From Deltaproteobacteria bacterium (GTDB lineage Bacteria; Desulfobacterota; Desulfobacteria; Desulfobacterales; B30-G6), in NCBI GenBank assembly GCA_003647375.1, contig QMMS01000231.1:1-7025 (forward strand): a stretch of 7,025 nucleotides of DNA, given 5' to 3'. Of this stretch, positions 1 through 6,144 are shown in pieces. Numbering within the stretch: position 1 is the first letter of the stretch; every line of letters starts with the position of its first letter. The notes under the pieces were generated by a model that did no database searches, was not told the origin of the DNA, and saw only the letters and a list, made by a program, of their open reading frames with translations. The translations under genes and the position numbers were made by a program.

Positions 1-20
1 AGAATGTGTCATATAATGAT

Positions 21-184
21 AGCCTTTTAGGGGTTTAGACTGTAGGCTGTTAGGTGTTTATTGCCCAAAACTATTAGTTACCCTCAAACCCTTTGTATAC
101 TGGGATGCTGCTAAACTCTGATGGCTTTCAACCACCCTCCAAACCTCCGACCCTCCAACCCTGCCCTTAATCCCCTCAAACCCT
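21..184 (-). repeat. Dispersed intergenic repeat, copy A (inverted relative to copy B)
   Basis: Read on the minus strand, this stretch repeats the gap upstream of the thiolase gene in the same order. Positions 134-184 match 4741-4791 at 44 of 51 bases, and 21-60 match 4819-4858 at 35 of 40. A third relative lies at 6178-6215, aligned to 100-137 at 28 of 38 with a perfect 13-base core. Much of it is made of loose 7-8-base units ending in CCT. The region 1-189 has no convincing gene; small open frames here are repeat sequence. It lies directly downstream of the acetyltransferase stop codon. The identity counts are by eye. Confidence 0.8.
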
Positions 185-189
185 TTTTT

Positions 190-744
190 TTAGTAATCCG
201 TCCAGGAAGAATGCAAACGCTTCACCATTATCACCATGTCATGTTTGCTGCCCTCCGGACCGATGGCATAGTTCTTGAGCTCTGCGCGTTGAAAGAAATC
301 GAATTTTCGAACGGCCTCGATGGCGGCATCTTCCATACCTCTCACCAGGTCCGTTCGTAATGTTTGCAGTCCTTTGTCCATGGCCGCCTGTATCAGGTCC
401 AGCAATATCCAGGTTCCCAGGCGTTTGTTGCGGAATTCCGGCAGAACGACAATACGGAAGCGTCCCACATGCTTGGCTACACCAAAATCCCGCATATGCA
501 AACTCCCATGACCGACGATTTCGCCATTGCAGAGTGCAATGATGGAAAACACCCTACTGGCTTCCATATTCGTAATCCACTTCCTGATAACCGCCGGGTT
601 GGTGGTGTCATAGCGCATGCACCAGCGATCGCTTTCAGGTATTTTTTGATAAAAAGAACTCAGCTGTGATTCGTCATCCGATTTCAGTGGACGAATCACA
701 GCCTCTTCACAATCCTTTAGAATACATTCTTTGGGATATCTCAC
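190..744 (-). CDS. GNAT-family N-acetyltransferase
   Basis: Probable cytoplasmic acetyltransferase that moves an acetyl group from acetyl-CoA to an amine; the substrate cannot be read from the sequence. With the GTG start at 742-744 it has 184 residues, normal for a single GNAT domain. The N-terminal part carries a typical opening (VIRPLKSDD, about residues 16-24). The acetyl-CoA loop follows strand 4 as VVLPEFRNKRLGTW (about residues 99-112), where RNKRLG stands for the family's R/Q-x-x-G-x-G/A with Arg in place of the first Gly. The C-terminal part ends in YAIGPEGSKHDMVIMVK. An in-frame ATG 16 codons upstream lacks a Shine-Dalgarno site, whereas the GTG has GGGAGGT nine bases before it, so I prefer the GTG. 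The gene is separated from oah by 371 bases of repeats and is probably its own transcription unit. Because R. palustris controls aromatic acyl-CoA synthetases by protein acetylation, a regulatory role is possible, but that is only inference. Confidence 0.85.
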   Translation of the reverse strand: MRYPKECILKDCEEAVIRPLKSDDESQLSSFYQKIPESDRWCMRYDTTNPAVIRKWITNMEASRVFSIIALCNGEIVGHGSLHMRDFGVAKHVGRFRIVVLPEFRNKRLGTWILLDLIQAAMDKGLQTLRTDLVRGMEDAAIEAVRKFDFFQRAELKNYAIGPEGSKHDMVIMVKRLHSSWTDY

Positions 745-753
745 CGTTCGGCA

Positions 754-760
754 ACCTCCC
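754..760 (-). promoter_or_regulatory. Shine-Dalgarno site that sets a GTG start
   Basis: On the minus strand this reads GGGAGGT, nine bases before the GTG at 742-744. It lies inside the longer open frame that begins with ATG at 790-792, and that ATG has no purine-rich site before it. This is why the acetyltransferase is annotated with the shorter N terminus. Confidence 0.65.
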
Positions 761-840
761 TTTTTTCTATTCCATATCGAAAACCTGGTCATCTATGCCA
801 GGTCAGTGGCAGTTGGCTATGTCAATGGCGGCAATTGTTT

Positions 841-1046
841 AAATCCGAAGCACGAAATCCGAAATTCTAAACGGTTCGACAGGCTCACCGCCCTGAGCAA
901 CGTCAAAGGGCAATATCGAATGATCCAAATTCGAATGATCAAAACAAGACTTTGGAGATACCAATTTAAGCACTATGTTTGAAACATTCGAGCATTTGAT
1001 ATTTGGATTTGTTTCGTATTTCGATATTCGTATTTAGAATTTATCA
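841..1046. repeat. Long AT-rich imperfect inverted repeat in the acetyltransferase-oah gap
   Basis: The 371-base gap 745-1115 has no credible gene. Its core is a long imperfect palindrome. The left side (841-870, with words such as ACGAAATCCGAAATTCTAAA) and the right side (about 985-1046, read in reverse, with GATAAATTCTAAATACGAA and ACGAAACAAATCC) share the same vocabulary in opposite orientation. The inner parts of the arms (911-945 against 980-1010 reversed) also pair, through ATCAAAAC-like and ATTCGAATG-like words. A separate small hairpin interrupts the left arm at 873-910. The right terminus recurs at 4867-4902. This looks like a non-autonomous dispersed element; no transposase is present. 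Confidence 0.6.
873..910. repeat. Small GC-richer hairpin inside the long inverted repeat
   Basis: The stretch starts GGTTCGACAGGCTCACC and ends CCTGAGCAACGTCAAAGGG. It folds with TTCGAC against GTCAAA (one mismatch) and GCTCA against TGAGC around a CCGCCC loop. It is richer in G and C than its surroundings. If it is removed, the flanking left arm aligns better with the right arm of the larger palindrome, which suggests it was inserted. From memory, GGTTCGACAGGCTCA-type hairpins are common between genes in many environmental bacterial genomes; I could not check this. Confidence 0.6.
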
Positions 1047-1068
1047 CACGATGAATGTTTATAACATT

Positions 1069-1083
1069 AACCCTTATAGGGTT
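1069..1083 (-). terminator. Weak hairpin downstream of oah
   Basis: AACCCT and AGGGTT form a six-base-pair stem around a three-base loop, 33 bases beyond the oah stop codon on the minus strand. No clear T-run follows in the direction of transcription, so it is at best a weak factor-independent terminator. It may simply be part of the repeat-rich gap. Confidence 0.25.
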
Positions 1084-1115
1084 GAATCAGTGCCGGGCCC
1101 TTTGGACTCGGGTAT

Positions 1116-2249
1116 CTACTCTGGTTTCCCCATGACCTCTGCAAACATATCCATATCCCAGCCTCTGCTCTCCGCAATGTTCTGTCGGAATTTGATAAAG
1201 TCGATGGTACCCTGCCCTGTGATCTTCTTGGTATTGAAAGCACCAAAACCGAGAAACGCCTCTCCGCCCATGTTTGCCGCGAGCCAATGTCTGTGCGAGT
1301 TTTTCATGGTATCCCAGAAAAACTTTTTCTTCTGCCGGATACTGTCGATGGATTGCATGAGGCAACCCGGAAAAAGATTGGCATATGTCCAGACTATTTT
1401 ATCGACTTCCTTGTCCAGGAGTTCAAAATCAGCATTGGGTTGATGTTCTTTGACAAAAGCACGGGCTTGTTTCAACTCCTCGCTGGGTTTGTATTCACCA
1501 AAGACAATCTCGCCATCTTCCACATATTTATCTATGGTTATCATGGGGTTGCGGACCCATTCACCATCGACTTTCAGAACCGGAACTACCTTGCTGATCA
1601 GGTTTTTGGCCTTCATTTTATAGGCTGACCACATTTCGCAGGAAATACAGTTCCACATGGAGTCCTCCATGCTCAGGAACCACGGTAAAAAATCAGATGA
1701 TCCACCCACCGGAGCAGACCCGTGTTTAGGCCCCGCCTGCCCATAAATAGCCAAGTCCGACGAAATGGCAATATCGCAGGCCATGCCGATCTCCTGGCCA
1801 CCGGCTACACGCATCCCGTTAACACGGCATATAACCGGTTTTTTGCAGGCCAGTATGGCATCGACCATATGATTGAACAGATCAATATACTGGCCGTACT
1901 CATCCGGCCGACGGCTGTAATACTCACTGTATTCCTTTGTATTTCCTCCAGTGCAGAAGGCATAGGGACCGGTACCTGTAAAAATAACCGCCACAACACT
2001 GCGATCAAGAGATGCATTTTCAAATCCGGCGATCACACCCTTGACCATTTCCGTTGTGTAAGAATTATACTGCCTGGGATTGTTCAGGCGAATCCATACG
2101 GTGAACAGTCCATCGATCACATTGCCTGAAGGGTCTTGCAACGGTTTTTTTTCTACTACGACGCAAGGCGCTTCGCTTCCCCAATGCTCTTCCGCGTGCA
2201 GGGAATGATCTTTTTTTTCGTTGTCCCGAGGCATCCATTCTAAAGCCAT
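1116..2249 (-). CDS. oah: 6-oxocyclohex-1-ene-1-carbonyl-CoA hydrolase (ring-opening hydrolase, BamA/Oah)
   Basis: Cytoplasmic crotonase-superfamily enzyme of the anaerobic benzoyl-CoA pathway. It adds water to 6-oxocyclohex-1-ene-1-carbonyl-CoA and cleaves the alicyclic ring, giving 3-hydroxypimelyl-CoA. At 377 residues it has the family's usual length, longer than ordinary enoyl-CoA hydratases. Hallmarks are NNPRQYNSYTTEMVKG near residues 56-71, FCTGGNTKEYSEYY (98-111), NGMRVAGGQEIGMACD (144-159) and GQAGPKHGSAPVGGSSDFLP (170-189). Together these separate BamA from generic crotonases. The ATG has AAAGGAG six bases upstream. The gene lies 194 bases after had on the same strand, in pathway order, so the two may be co-transcribed despite the repeat-filled gap. 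No frameshift or missing motif is visible. The gene is also called bamA and is a widely used marker for anaerobic aromatic degradation. Confidence 0.95.
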   Translation of the reverse strand: MALEWMPRDNEKKDHSLHAEEHWGSEAPCVVVEKKPLQDPSGNVIDGLFTVWIRLNNPRQYNSYTTEMVKGVIAGFENASLDRSVVAVIFTGTGPYAFCTGGNTKEYSEYYSRRPDEYGQYIDLFNHMVDAILACKKPVICRVNGMRVAGGQEIGMACDIAISSDLAIYGQAGPKHGSAPVGGSSDFLPWFLSMEDSMWNCISCEMWSAYKMKAKNLISKVVPVLKVDGEWVRNPMITIDKYVEDGEIVFGEYKPSEELKQARAFVKEHQPNADFELLDKEVDKIVWTYANLFPGCLMQSIDSIRQKKKFFWDTMKNSHRHWLAANMGGEAFLGFGAFNTKKITGQGTIDFIKFRQNIAESRGWDMDMFAEVMGKPE

Positions 2250-2270
2250 GATTTTCTCCTTTGTTGTTGT

Positions 2271-2333
2271 TTTGTGTGTTGTGTATTGTGTTTAGTTTAT
2301 GGTTAAGGGCGCATGGCATAAGGCGCAGGGCAA
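2271..2333. repeat. Degenerate 7-base tandem repeat before oah
   Basis: Read on the plus strand, the stretch divides into nine 7-base units: TTTGTGT, GTTGTGT, ATTGTGT, TTAGTTT, ATGGTTA, AGGGCGC, ATGGCAT, AAGGCGC, AGGGCAA. The period stays at seven while the unit drifts from a GTGT type to a GGCGC type. It ends ten bases before the oah Shine-Dalgarno site (2254-2260), with a short TTG triplet run between, so it would be part of the oah leader if transcription starts upstream. Confidence 0.65.
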
Positions 2334-2391
2334 CAGCCGTGTTATATAATTCTTGATGTCCCGGCCATTCGACTCAACAGCCGGCAAACGG

Positions 2392-2433
2392 ACCAAACAC
2401 CAAATACCAAATACCAAATACCAAATACTAAAC
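2392..2433. repeat. Six-unit 7-base tandem repeat (ACCAAAT) just downstream of had
   Basis: There are six contiguous heptads: ACCAAAC, four exact ACCAAAT, then ACTAAAC. The array ends ten bases from the had stop codon. The same unit type recurs at 6945-6972 before the last gene. It is a clean simple-sequence array, too short and without spacers to be a CRISPR. Confidence 0.92.
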
Positions 2434-2443
2434 ATTATCTCAT

Positions 2444-3547
2444 CTAAAAATCCGGAACCAATATAATCCGTTGATCGGGTGATTTTTGATGGGCTTCTTC
2501 AAACGCTGCTGCAATCGTACTCATGGGACGGGTCTGAACAAAAGGTCCCATATCGATCTTCCCTGAAAGAACCATCCCGAGAACCTGTGGATAATATTCA
2601 GGCAGACATCCCCAGGTTCCGATGATTTCTGCATCAAACGCCATGAGCCGACTGATTGAATATTCGAGTTTTTGCATGCCAAAGCCCACAACAATCAATT
2701 TGCCTGTAAAACTGAGGAGTCCCAGGGCCGTTTCCTGTCCAGGCTTGCTGCCGGTCACCTCGAATATCTTCCATCCATAACCGGGAAGGCCTTTTTGTTT
2801 TCTAAGCGCTTTAATTTCAGCCGAAATATCCCTGGGTCCCTTGCCGGTGGCATTGATGGCCACATCGGCACCATAGTTTTGAATTTGTTCCAGACGTTTA
2901 TCGTCAATATCAATTGCAACCACGCATCCTGCTCCAAGCGCTTTGGCTACCTGGACCATATACTGCCCTACGCCACCGATGCCGATTACAATGACGTTGT
3001 CCCCGATTTGAAGGTCGGCTCTTTTTGCTGCTTGAAACGGTGTTGTTGCAGCATCCGCCACCACTGCCAGGTGAGCCAGACGGGTATCTCCCCTGTCCTT
3101 GATTTCACACAAATCAATACTCGGCACGGGTATGTGGCTCGAAAATCCCCCATAAATCCCGATACTGTTACCAGGCATTTTCTGACTCAAACAACGGTTC
3201 CCCCTGCCGGTTTTACATAAATAACAACGGCGGCACGGCATAACGGCCGGAATCAGGACTTCCTTTCCTACCCAGGCATCATCGCCGGCCACAACGGTAC
3301 CGGATATTTCGTGCCCAAGTGTTAAAGGGGGTTTTGAAACCGTTGGGACGCCGTCGTAAAAATATCCAAGGTCCGTGTGACAGACACCACAACCGGCTAT
3401 TTCTACCAGCACATCCTGGGGCTTCAGTTCGGGAACCGGAAGCTCTTTCTTTTCGATTTTTCCCGGAATGACTTCCTTTGTCTCTTTGTTCCGGGTTGTC
3501 GGTTGTACCATTTGCCAGGTCTGAATTGATTCAGGAACGTTTCCCAT
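2444..3547 (-). CDS. had: 6-hydroxycyclohex-1-ene-1-carbonyl-CoA dehydrogenase (zinc-type, BamQ/Had)
   Basis: NAD-dependent medium-chain dehydrogenase that oxidises 6-hydroxycyclohex-1-ene-1-carbonyl-CoA to the 6-oxo compound, the substrate of Oah next door. At 367 residues the length is normal. The N-terminal GroES-like domain holds the catalytic zinc ligands in GCGVCHTD (Cys56, with His57) and GHE (78-80). The structural-zinc lobe has Cys105, Cys108, Cys111 and Cys119. The Rossmann fold shows GIGGVG (189-194) and an acidic residue at the end of the next strand (Asp213 in AIDID), fitting NAD rather than NADP. The start has AAGGAGGT five bases upstream. It is the first gene of the minus-strand pair and diverges from the SDR gene across a 233-base control region. 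The protein belongs to a large alcohol dehydrogenase family, but overall sequence and the oah neighbour support the specific name. Confidence 0.92.
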   Translation of the reverse strand: MGNVPESIQTWQMVQPTTRNKETKEVIPGKIEKKELPVPELKPQDVLVEIAGCGVCHTDLGYFYDGVPTVSKPPLTLGHEISGTVVAGDDAWVGKEVLIPAVMPCRRCYLCKTGRGNRCLSQKMPGNSIGIYGGFSSHIPVPSIDLCEIKDRGDTRLAHLAVVADAATTPFQAAKRADLQIGDNVIVIGIGGVGQYMVQVAKALGAGCVVAIDIDDKRLEQIQNYGADVAINATGKGPRDISAEIKALRKQKGLPGYGWKIFEVTGSKPGQETALGLLSFTGKLIVVGFGMQKLEYSISRLMAFDAEIIGTWGCLPEYYPQVLGMVLSGKIDMGPFVQTRPMSTIAAAFEEAHQKSPDQRIILVPDF

Positions 3548-3780
3548 GGGCTACCTCCTTGGTTTTACGTAATTATGAACGGAACATTGTTTCTATGATG
3601 ATCGGTAATAATCGCTCAGTTCAGGTTGAAGTTATAAATTAGCTATAATGTAACTTTTGGAACGCTTTAAAGTCAATAATAAAATCGCTCCGCGATTTTA
3701 TTTTCTTGACTATTTATGTAGCTAATATATAGCTGTTGATGACCAATCCAGGTTATATACCCCACCGCAAAGGAGTTCTT
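3548..3780. promoter_or_regulatory. Divergent control region between had and the SDR gene
   Basis: Both catabolic arms start here. At its centre (3671-3711) is a hairpin with 11-base-pair arms AATAAAATCGC and GCGATTTTATT around a three-base loop. Just outside it sit AGTCAA (3671-3676) and TTGACT (3706-3711), that is, one TTGACT on each strand pointing outward like sigma-70 -35 boxes. Plus-strand TATAGC (3728-3733, 16-base spacer) and minus-strand TACATT (18-base spacer) are possible but weak -10 boxes. An inverted 8-base word, ATTAGCTA at 3638-3645 and TAGCTAAT at 3719-3726, could be an operator. The promoter assignments are inference; the hairpin is visible directly. Confidence 0.45.
3610..3627 (+). 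repeat. Solitary terminus of the CTGAACTGAGCG element
   Basis: AATCGCTCAGTTCAGGTT is the same word that ends the elements at 4530-4731 and 6708-6868. No opposite-strand partner is visible nearby, so this looks like a lone end or remnant in the had leader. The central hairpin at 3678-3702 (AAAATCGCTC joined to CGCGATTTT) resembles two such ends fused head to head. Confidence 0.7.
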
Positions 3781-4533
3781 ATGAAATTAGAGGGAAAAGT
3801 CGCATTGGTAACCGGAAGCAGTCGTGGTGTCGGAAAAGCCGTAGCGCTCGGTTTTGCAGCGAGCGGGGCTGATGTGGTCATCAACTATACGTCCAATCAG
3901 AACGCCGCCGACAATGTTGTCACTGAAGTTCAATCCATGGGGCGTTCTGCGGTGGCTGTAAAAGCAGATGTTGCCGTCAAGACAGATGTCGAGCGTCTCG
4001 TAAACACCGCTGCCGAAAAATTCGGAAAACTCGACATTCTCGTCAATAATGCCGGATTCACCCGGCCCGCAATGATGGTGAAAATGAGCGAAGATCAGTG
4101 GGATCAGGTGGTGGACATCCATCTGAAAGGCGCCTTCATGTGCTCTCAGGCCGCCGGAAGACTGATGAAGGAACAAAACAGCGGCAAAATTATCAACGTG
4201 ACATCGGTAGCCGGCATTGTGGGAACCGTAGGACAGATCAATTATAGTGCTGCCAAAGGCGGAATCATCAGCATGACCAAATCCATCGCCAGAGAGATGG
4301 CAAGGTACAATGTCTGTGCGAATGTTATTTCACTGGGGATCGTTGCAACGGATATGACGGAAAAGATCAGGACCGATGAAAAGCTCAAAGAAATCTATAT
4401 GAATCGTATCCTGCTCAAACGGTTTGCAGAGCCTGATGACATATCGCCCGCTTTTGTATTTTTTGCCTCTGATGACAGTAACTACATTACCGGACAACTG
4501 GTATGTGTAGATGGTGGATATGGAATGATCTAA
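3781..4533 (+). CDS. Short-chain dehydrogenase/reductase (FabG-like), candidate 3-hydroxyacyl-CoA dehydrogenase
   Basis: Cytoplasmic NAD(P)-dependent oxidoreductase of the classical SDR family, 250 residues. The cofactor motif TGSSRGVG lies at 11-18 and NNAG at 89-92. The catalytic Ser142, Tyr155 and Lys159 are all present (YSAAK), so it should be active. Two positions differ from the usual pattern: His114 stands where most classical SDRs have the tetrad Asn (DIHLKG), and SLGIVATDM (184-192) replaces the common APG turn. The ATG at 3781 is chosen because AAAGGAG precedes it by five bases; an in-frame ATG at 3736 has no such site. Its neighbours suggest oxidation of a 3-hydroxyacyl-CoA, plausibly 3-hydroxypimelyl-CoA from Oah, ahead of the thiolase. 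A BbsC/BbsD-like role or a 3-oxoacyl-ACP reductase role cannot be excluded. The stop codon lies within the end of a hairpin element. Confidence 0.92.
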   Translation: MKLEGKVALVTGSSRGVGKAVALGFAASGADVVINYTSNQNAADNVVTEVQSMGRSAVAVKADVAVKTDVERLVNTAAEKFGKLDILVNNAGFTRPAMMVKMSEDQWDQVVDIHLKGAFMCSQAAGRLMKEQNSGKIINVTSVAGIVGTVGQINYSAAKGGIISMTKSIAREMARYNVCANVISLGIVATDMTEKIRTDEKLKEIYMNRILLKRFAEPDDISPAFVFFASDDSNYITGQLVCVDGGYGMI

Positions 4534-4731
4534 ACTGAGCGTCATAAATATTAAAAAGATTTTTAAACATCTTTTAAGGAATTCTATCGAATTGATTTTT
4601 TAATATTTATGACCCTGCGGGATTTCCAATATCACCGCATCTACTGCGTCAAATGCCGTTCCGCATAGTTCACTATAGCGAAACGACATTTTTCTTGTAC
4701 CTGCGGCAATCTTGAAAATCGCTCAGTTTAG
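4530..4731. repeat. Hairpin element with CTAAACTGAGCG ends, overlapping the SDR stop codon
   Basis: The 389-base gap 4534-4922 holds no gene. Its first part is bounded by CTAAACTGAGCG (4530-4541) and the exact inverse CGCTCAGTTTAG (4720-4731). Inside, 4651-4691 folds as an imperfect hairpin (AAATGCCGTTCCGC against GCGAAACGACATTT, roughly). Its flanks, 4623-4640 and about 4703-4720, pair loosely to lengthen the stem. The left end contains the TAA stop of the SDR gene. A second hairpin at 4541-4613 interrupts the left side. No coding capacity is visible, so this is a MITE-like or REP-like element. Confidence 0.65.
4541..4613. repeat. 17-base-pair perfect AT-rich inverted repeat after the SDR gene
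   Basis: The arms GTCATAAATATTAAAAA (4541-4557) and its exact complement (4597-4613) enclose 39 bases. It lies eight bases beyond the SDR stop codon and could slow or end transcription, but no T-run follows and the stem is AT-rich. I therefore list it as a repeat rather than a terminator. It appears to have landed inside the larger element that spans it. Confidence 0.85.
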
Positions 4732-4740
4732 CTTGCAAAG

Positions 4741-4858
4741 AGGGTTTAAGGGAATTAAGAGCAGGGTTGGAGCGCTTGAGGTTTGGAGGGTCAGAGGGTG
4801 GCTGAAAGCTATCAGCGGTAAGCACCTAATAGCCTACAGCCTAAACCCCTAATAGCCT
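4741..4858 (+). repeat. Dispersed intergenic repeat, copy B, in the thiolase leader
   Basis: This is the plus-strand counterpart of the repeat at 21-184, with matching blocks at 4741-4791 and 4819-4858. It carries an extra eight bases after 4791, consistent with gain of one unit. Its right half reads as units ending in CCT every eight bases, once seven: AAGCACCT, AATAGCCT, ACAGCCT, AAACCCCT, AATAGCCT. It lies 65 bases before the thiolase start. Confidence 0.8.
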
Positions 4859-4866
4859 GCACAGGG

Positions 4867-4902
4867 GTTTGGGATTTCGATATTCGAATTTAGAATTTAT
4901 CA
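4867..4902 (+). repeat. Terminus of the long AT-rich inverted repeat, in the thiolase leader
   Basis: Thirty-three of 36 bases match 1011-1046, the right end of the palindrome in the acetyltransferase-oah gap; the shared core is ATTTCGATATTCG followed by ATTTAGAATTTATCA. It stops eight bases before the thiolase Shine-Dalgarno site. Only this one end is present. Confidence 0.85.
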
Positions 4903-4922
4903 AAAACACAGGAGATCACGAA

Positions 4923-6089
4923 ATGAGTAAAGTAGCCATCATCGGCGTCGGTCAGAGCACATTTGTTCGATCGTACCCTGGGTCCATTCGGGAACTTGTT
5001 TTTGAAGGATTTAAAGACTGTATGCAGGATGCACAGATCGCCGCCAGCGATATCGATGCATCGATTGTCTGCTCAGCTCCCGAATACGACAAGCAACGAT
5101 CCCCGGCAGGTGTTTTCGCAGAATATCTGGGTCTGAATCCTCAACCGACATTTTATGTCGAAAGTCTCTGTTCCTCCAGCACAACCGGTTTGAAACTGGC
5201 CTATTCCCTGGTAAAATCCGGGCTTCACGACGTTGTGGCTGTACTCGGCTTTCAGAAAATGTCGGAGATCTCCTCTTCGGAGTCTCAGGAAAGAATGGGA
5301 CGTGGGGCAGATATTCAATGGGAAAGCCCTTTCGGCACCATGATGCCGGCTTATTACGCCATGTACGCCAGGGCATACCTGGAACAATCCGGCGCAAGCC
5401 TGGATGATCTTTCCCTGATCCGGGTCAAAGCATCAACCTACGGTCAGATCAATGACAAGGCTGTGTATCGCAAACCGGTTACATTTGAAATGTTCCAGGA
5501 CCCCGAACATATTATGGGAAGACCCGTGTCCACCCCCCTTCGGGTTGGCGATTGCTGCGCGAATGCGGATGGCAGTTCGTGCATAATCGTGGCCAGTGAA
5601 GAAAGGGCCAAATCCTTATGCGCCAAACCCATCTGGATATTGGGTTTGGGCTCTGCCAGCACCAGTGTCAACCTGGCCGGCAGAGACCTTTTTTCGGGCC
5701 TTTCGGTGGCACAGCATGCTGCAAGCCAGGCATACAACATGGCAGGGATTACCCCCAAACACGTGGATGTTGCTGAAGTGCACGACTGTTTTACCATCGC
5801 TGAAATGATGGCCTATGAAAACCTCGGTTTTGCCGAGCCTGGAGAAGGGAAAAATCTTATTCAAGGCAAGGAAACCTACAAGGAGGGTAGTATTCCCGTA
5901 AACGTGGATGGAGGCCTCCTGTCGAAAGGACATCCCATCGGAGCAACCGGCGGGTCCCAGGTGCGCACTATTGTTTTACAGCTCCGGGATGAGGCCGGTG
6001 ATATTCAGGTAAAGAATCCCGAGATCGGTCTGATCCATAATATTGGCGGCGTCGGGCTCTACGGTAATGTGACCATTCTTGGACGCTAA
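4923..6089 (+). CDS. Thiolase (acetyl-CoA acetyltransferase, SCP-x-like), probable partner of the DUF35 protein
   Basis: Cytoplasmic thiolase-fold enzyme of 388 residues, expected to cleave a 3-oxoacyl-CoA with free CoA. The nucleophile is Cys83 in SLCSSSTTGL. His287 lies in VAEVHDCFT and His337 in LSKGHPIGATGG, both standard catalytic regions. The last motif reads HNIGGVG (372-378), like the HN-x-G of SCP-x-type thiolases, instead of the C-x-G of classical biosynthetic and degradative thiolases. The start at 4923 has AGGAG eight bases upstream; an earlier in-frame ATG at 4869 lies within repeat sequence and is rejected. The DUF35 gene follows after 166 bases. That pairing is known from benzoylsuccinyl-CoA thiolase (BbsA/BbsB) and from archaeal thiolase complexes. 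A 3-oxopimelyl-CoA thiolase role fits the oah/had neighbours; a benzylsuccinate-type role is the alternative. Confidence 0.93.
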   Translation: MSKVAIIGVGQSTFVRSYPGSIRELVFEGFKDCMQDAQIAASDIDASIVCSAPEYDKQRSPAGVFAEYLGLNPQPTFYVESLCSSSTTGLKLAYSLVKSGLHDVVAVLGFQKMSEISSSESQERMGRGADIQWESPFGTMMPAYYAMYARAYLEQSGASLDDLSLIRVKASTYGQINDKAVYRKPVTFEMFQDPEHIMGRPVSTPLRVGDCCANADGSSCIIVASEERAKSLCAKPIWILGLGSASTSVNLAGRDLFSGLSVAQHAASQAYNMAGITPKHVDVAEVHDCFTIAEMMAYENLGFAEPGEGKNLIQGKETYKEGSIPVNVDGGLLSKGHPIGATGGSQVRTIVLQLRDEAGDIQVKNPEIGLIHNIGGVGLYGNVTILGR

Positions 6090-6144
6090 CTTGTGCATTA
6101 TATCCGATTCTTAACAATAGGGATTTATCACTTATCATCTAATA

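Noticed and set aside
820..825. Perfect TTGACA on the minus strand upstream of the acetyltransferase
   Set aside because: No acceptable -10 sequence follows at 15-19 bases; CATAGA is about 22 bases away. It may be chance.
1003..2129. Plus-strand frames opposite oah and its 3' flank
   Set aside because: They overlap the clear oah gene or the AT-rich repeat and encode nothing recognisable.
2392..2433. Possible CRISPR array
   Set aside because: Seven-base units are contiguous without spacers and no cas genes are present, so this is a simple tandem repeat.
2672..3220. Plus-strand open frame of 182 codons opposite had
   Set aside because: It is the complement of a well-conserved dehydrogenase with all zinc and NAD motifs. 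The frame has no recognisable domain and no Shine-Dalgarno site.
3736..3780. Upstream ATG for the SDR gene, adding 15 residues
   Set aside because: No ribosome binding site precedes it, whereas 3781 has AAAGGAG at good spacing and yields the standard SDR N terminus.
3548..3780. Sigma-54 promoter for the catabolic genes
   Set aside because: I found no GG-N10-GC pattern with good flanks in this region on either strand.
4541..4613. Strong factor-independent terminator for the SDR gene
   Set aside because: The stem is long but AT-rich with a 39-base loop, and CCCTGCGG rather than a T-run follows, so it is kept as a repeat.
5011..5933. Several minus-strand frames opposite the thiolase
   Set aside because: They mirror the thiolase coding sequence, have unusual composition and show no family motifs.
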